DNA of 7,384 nucleotides. It comes from Oscillospiraceae bacterium (GTDB lineage: Bacteria > Bacillota > Clostridia > Oscillospirales > Oscillospiraceae). Below, piece after piece: positions 4,820 to 7,384 of this stretch (the stretch's first letter is position 1; every line of letters begins with the position of its first letter). A program made the position numbers and the translations under genes. Location of the stretch: positions 1 through 7,384 of the forward strand of contig JAGAMQ010000130.1 of the NCBI GenBank assembly GCA_017624645.1, in the 5' to 3' direction. The notes beneath the pieces were generated by a model, which saw only the letters and a program-made list of their open reading frames with translations, was not told the DNA's origin and made no database searches.

Positions 4820-7222
4820 TTGAGCGACAAATTCGTTTCCGGAAATTTACCGGTATTGGCCCTTCGTGGACTGGCGATCTTTCCCGATCAGACCGTCCAT
4901 TTTGAAGTTGGCCGCATAAAATCCGCCATGGCACTGGAAAGCGCCATGAAAAAGGATCAACATTTAATCCTTGTCCCACAAAAAGATATTTTGGACGACG
5001 ACCCTGGTTTTGACGGTCTGTATCCCATTGGTACAGTTGTAAAAGTCAAGCAGATTTTAAAATCCCAGAGTGAAAATATCCGTGTGCTTGTAAATGGGCT
5101 TTATCGGGCAAAAGTCCATGCCCTTACCCAAACAGAGCCCTTTCTGGCAGGTGATGTTTCCGTTGTTGACGAGATTCCGGCACCCAAAAGTCTTCATACC
5201 CGCGCACTTTGCAGAGAAGCAAACATCCTCTACGGAAGCTATGTGGATGCATCCGAACAACCTGCCCAAAGTGTTCAATTGAAGCTGATGGCATCCGATG
5301 ACTGCGGTTATATTGCTGATACCATTGCTCAGCACTCCGGGATCGATTATCGGGACAAAGCCCGACTTCTTGCCCAAATTAACCCTGTAAAGCGTTTGGA
5401 GAACGTCCTGCGTTTCCTTCAGCAAGAGGTTCAAATGCTGGAAATCGAATCCCACATTCAGGAACGGACAAGATCCCTGATCGACCAGGAGCAAAGAGAT
5501 TACTACCTGCGCGAACAGATGAAGGCTATCCGTGAGGAACTGGGAGAAGGGGATGAGCAATCCGAATTCGCCGAATACGAGAAGAAAATCCTCCAGCTGA
5601 ATCTGCCTTCTGAATCTGAAGAGAAAGTGATTCGGGACATCCAGCGTCTAAAGAAGCAGCCCTTTGGCTCCGCCGAGGCTTCTGTATTGAGAAACTACCT
5701 GGATACCGTTCTGGAGCTTCCCTGGAACACTTCCACCAAAGAACGCATCGATATCCAGACCGCCAAAAAGATTCTGGACCAGGATCATTTTGGTTTGGAG
5801 AAAGTTAAAGAACGCATCCTAGAAACCATTGCCGTCCGCCAGCTTGCGCCGGAAATGCCTCCGCAGATTCTGTGTCTTGTTGGCCCTCCCGGTGTAGGTA
5901 AAACATCGGTTGCCTACTCCGTGGCAAGAAGTCTGAACCGTAAGATGGCCCGTATCGCACTGGGTGGTGTTCACGACGAGGCAGATATCCGCGGACACAG
6001 AAAAACCTATGTAGGTGCCATGCCCGGAAGAATTTTGGCTGCAATGATCCAAGCGGGAAGTAAAAATCCCGTGCTCCTCTTGGACGAAGTGGATAAAATG
6101 GGTTCCGATCATCGGGGCGATCCCAGCGCTGCATTGCTGGAGGTTTTGGACAGCGAACAAAACAAGACATACCGCGATCATTATCTGGAGATTCCTTTTG
6201 ATTTAAGTAATGTCATGTTTATTACCACAGCCAACACCACAGATACGATCCCCAGACCCTTGCTGGACCGTATGGAGATCATTGAGTTGGGATCCTATAC
6301 CGACGAAGAAAAGCTTCAGATTGCGAAAAATCATCTAATACCAAAGCAGTTAAAGAAGCACGGTTTAAAAAAGTCACAGCTTCGTCTTTCTGACGATGCG
6401 CTGCGTGAGGTGATCTTCTGCTACACCAGAGAATCCGGTGTAAGAAATCTTGAGCGTATGCTTGCGCAAATATGCAGAAAGGCTGCAATGAGGCTGCTGG
6501 ATGTGGATGCTCCCAAAAGACTGCAAATGACAGGATCTAATTTAGAGGAGTATTTGGGCACCCGCAAATTTCTTCCGGATCGCCTTCCCGGCGGCGATAC
6601 CGTGGGTGTGGTAACCGGACTTGCATGGACATCCGTTGGCGGCGAAACCCTGGAGGTTGAGGTCAACGTAATGGAGGGTTCCGGAAAGCTTGAATTGACC
6701 GGCAATTTGGGAGATGTTATGAAGGAATCTGCCCATGCTGCAATGAGTTATATCCGCGCAAACGCACAAAAACTGGATATCTCTACGGATTTCTACAAAA
6801 CAAAGGATATCCATGTCCATTTCCCGGAAGGGGCAGTCCCCAAGGATGGTCCTTCGGCAGGTATTGCAGTTTGCACAGCCATCGTATCGGCGCTCACCGG
6901 AAGATCTGTCCGCTCCAATGTTGCCATGACCGGCGAAATTTCTCTACGCGGCAGAGTCCTTCCCATTGGTGGATTGAAGGAAAAAACCATGGCAGCCCTT
7001 CGCCATGGTATTGCTACCGTAATCATCCCCAAGGATAACGAGAAGGATCTTGAGCAAATCGATCAGACTGTGCGTAAAGCACTGCATTTTGTTGTTACGG
7101 ACAACGTGGATACCGTATTAAGCACAGCATTAAACTGTAACGCGTCCATTGATCCGCCGATCCTAAAGGACATTCCTGAAGAAGTACGACAAAAAAATCA
7201 TCGTAGCGGCATCCGCCAATGA
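4820..7222 (+). CDS. lon: Lon (LonA) ATP-dependent serine protease
   Basis: Lon is a cytosolic homo-oligomeric AAA+ protease that degrades misfolded and selected regulatory proteins. From TTG 4820 it has 800 residues, normal for LonA. The N-terminal substrate-binding domain covers about 1-200 (opening PVLALRGLAIFPDQ) and is followed by a helical linker. The ATPase has Walker A GPPGVGKT at 355-362 and Walker B LLLDEVDK at 419-426. The C-terminal protease domain (about 590-775) carries the Ser-Lys dyad: Ser679 in KDGPSAG and Lys722 as the second lysine of GGLKEK. There is no transmembrane segment, which separates it from LonB. The start is inferred: TTG 4811 directly abuts the Shine-Dalgarno sequence and is too close, whereas TTG 4820 is 9 nt away; the first in-frame ATG lies too far inside the N domain. 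The rare start codon and the possible masked site suggest limited translation. Codons are more mixed than in tig. engB follows after 9 nt. Confidence 0.97.
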   Translation: MSDKFVSGNLPVLALRGLAIFPDQTVHFEVGRIKSAMALESAMKKDQHLILVPQKDILDDDPGFDGLYPIGTVVKVKQILKSQSENIRVLVNGLYRAKVHALTQTEPFLAGDVSVVDEIPAPKSLHTRALCREANILYGSYVDASEQPAQSVQLKLMASDDCGYIADTIAQHSGIDYRDKARLLAQINPVKRLENVLRFLQQEVQMLEIESHIQERTRSLIDQEQRDYYLREQMKAIREELGEGDEQSEFAEYEKKILQLNLPSESEEKVIRDIQRLKKQPFGSAEASVLRNYLDTVLELPWNTSTKERIDIQTAKKILDQDHFGLEKVKERILETIAVRQLAPEMPPQILCLVGPPGVGKTSVAYSVARSLNRKMARIALGGVHDEADIRGHRKTYVGAMPGRILAAMIQAGSKNPVLLLDEVDKMGSDHRGDPSAALLEVLDSEQNKTYRDHYLEIPFDLSNVMFITTANTTDTIPRPLLDRMEIIELGSYTDEEKLQIAKNHLIPKQLKKHGLKKSQLRLSDDALREVIFCYTRESGVRNLERMLAQICRKAAMRLLDVDAPKRLQMTGSNLEEYLGTRKFLPDRLPGGDTVGVVTGLAWTSVGGETLEVEVNVMEGSGKLELTGNLGDVMKESAHAAMSYIRANAQKLDISTDFYKTKDIHVHFPEGAVPKDGPSAGIAVCTAIVSALTGRSVRSNVAMTGEISLRGRVLPIGGLKEKTMAALRHGIATVIIPKDNEKDLEQIDQTVRKALHFVVTDNVDTVLSTALNCNASIDPPILKDIPEEVRQKNHRSGIRQ

Positions 7223-7231
7223 GGACCTGTT

Positions 7232-7384
7232 ATGAACCTTCATAATGTAAATTTTCTGATCTCCGCAGCCAATACAAAGGATTTCCCCCCACGGAAGTAT
7301 CCGGAGATTGCTTTCGCCGGAAAATCAAATGTTGGTAAATCCTCTGTCATTAACCGCATCCTTATGCGAAAGAACTTGGCAAGG
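7232..7384 (+). CDS. engB: EngB (YsxC/YihA) ribosome-biogenesis GTPase, 5' part
   Basis: Only the first 51 residues are in the window; the frame is open to the right edge. The start MNLHNVNFLISAAN and the phrase YPEIAFAGKSNVGKSS are typical of the EngB/YsxC family of small TRAFAC GTPases, which act in late assembly of the 50S ribosomal subunit and are essential in Bacillus subtilis. The G1/P-loop is GKSNVGKS at 30-37. Later G motifs and the C-terminus lie outside the window. ATG 7232 has GAGGA at 7221-7225, which overlaps the lon stop codon, so translation is likely coupled to lon. The lon-engB pairing is the same as in Bacillus subtilis (lonA-ysxC), which supports the call. Confidence 0.93.
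   Translation, partial: MNLHNVNFLISAANTKDFPPRKYPEIAFAGKSNVGKSSVINRILMRKNLAR

Overview
The window is a housekeeping protein-quality-control locus from a Gram-positive bacterium of the phylum Bacillota. It most resembles the class Clostridia and plausibly the Oscillospirales (Ruminococcaceae/Oscillospiraceae) side of it. This placement is an inference from gene order (trigger factor, clpP, clpX, lon, engB), strong AGGAGG-type ribosome binding sites, a sigma-A-like promoter and the protein flavour. No 16S or other taxonomic marker is present. All genes lie on the + strand.

Layout: (1) Positions 2-745 hold the 3' part of a gene for a threonine-synthase-like PLP-fold protein whose signature motifs have drifted. 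(2) Positions 755-1444 hold a complete calcineurin-like metallophosphoesterase, apparently translationally coupled to gene 1. (3) A good extended -10 promoter (1462-1490) starts a new unit at tig (trigger factor, 1558-2859), followed by clpP (2910-3494) and clpX (3519-4763). (4) A hairpin terminator (4769-4794) follows clpX. (5) lon (4820-7222) begins with a TTG codon. Its Shine-Dalgarno sequence can pair with a complementary stretch just upstream. (6) engB begins 9 nt after lon and runs off the right edge (7232-7384). No gap between genes exceeds about 115 bases.

The genes work together as follows. Trigger factor receives nascent chains at the ribosome exit tunnel. ClpX unfolds substrates and feeds them into the ClpP chamber. 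Lon is a second, self-contained AAA+ protease. EngB is a GTPase for 50S ribosome assembly. The two upstream genes look like a separate unit with no evident tie to proteolysis.

I see no mobile element, CRISPR array, tRNA or rRNA, and no convincing new system. The points worth a second look are the motif-eroded threonine-synthase-like protein, the possible RBS-masking hairpin before lon, and two inverted repeats packed into the 50-base tig-clpP gap.
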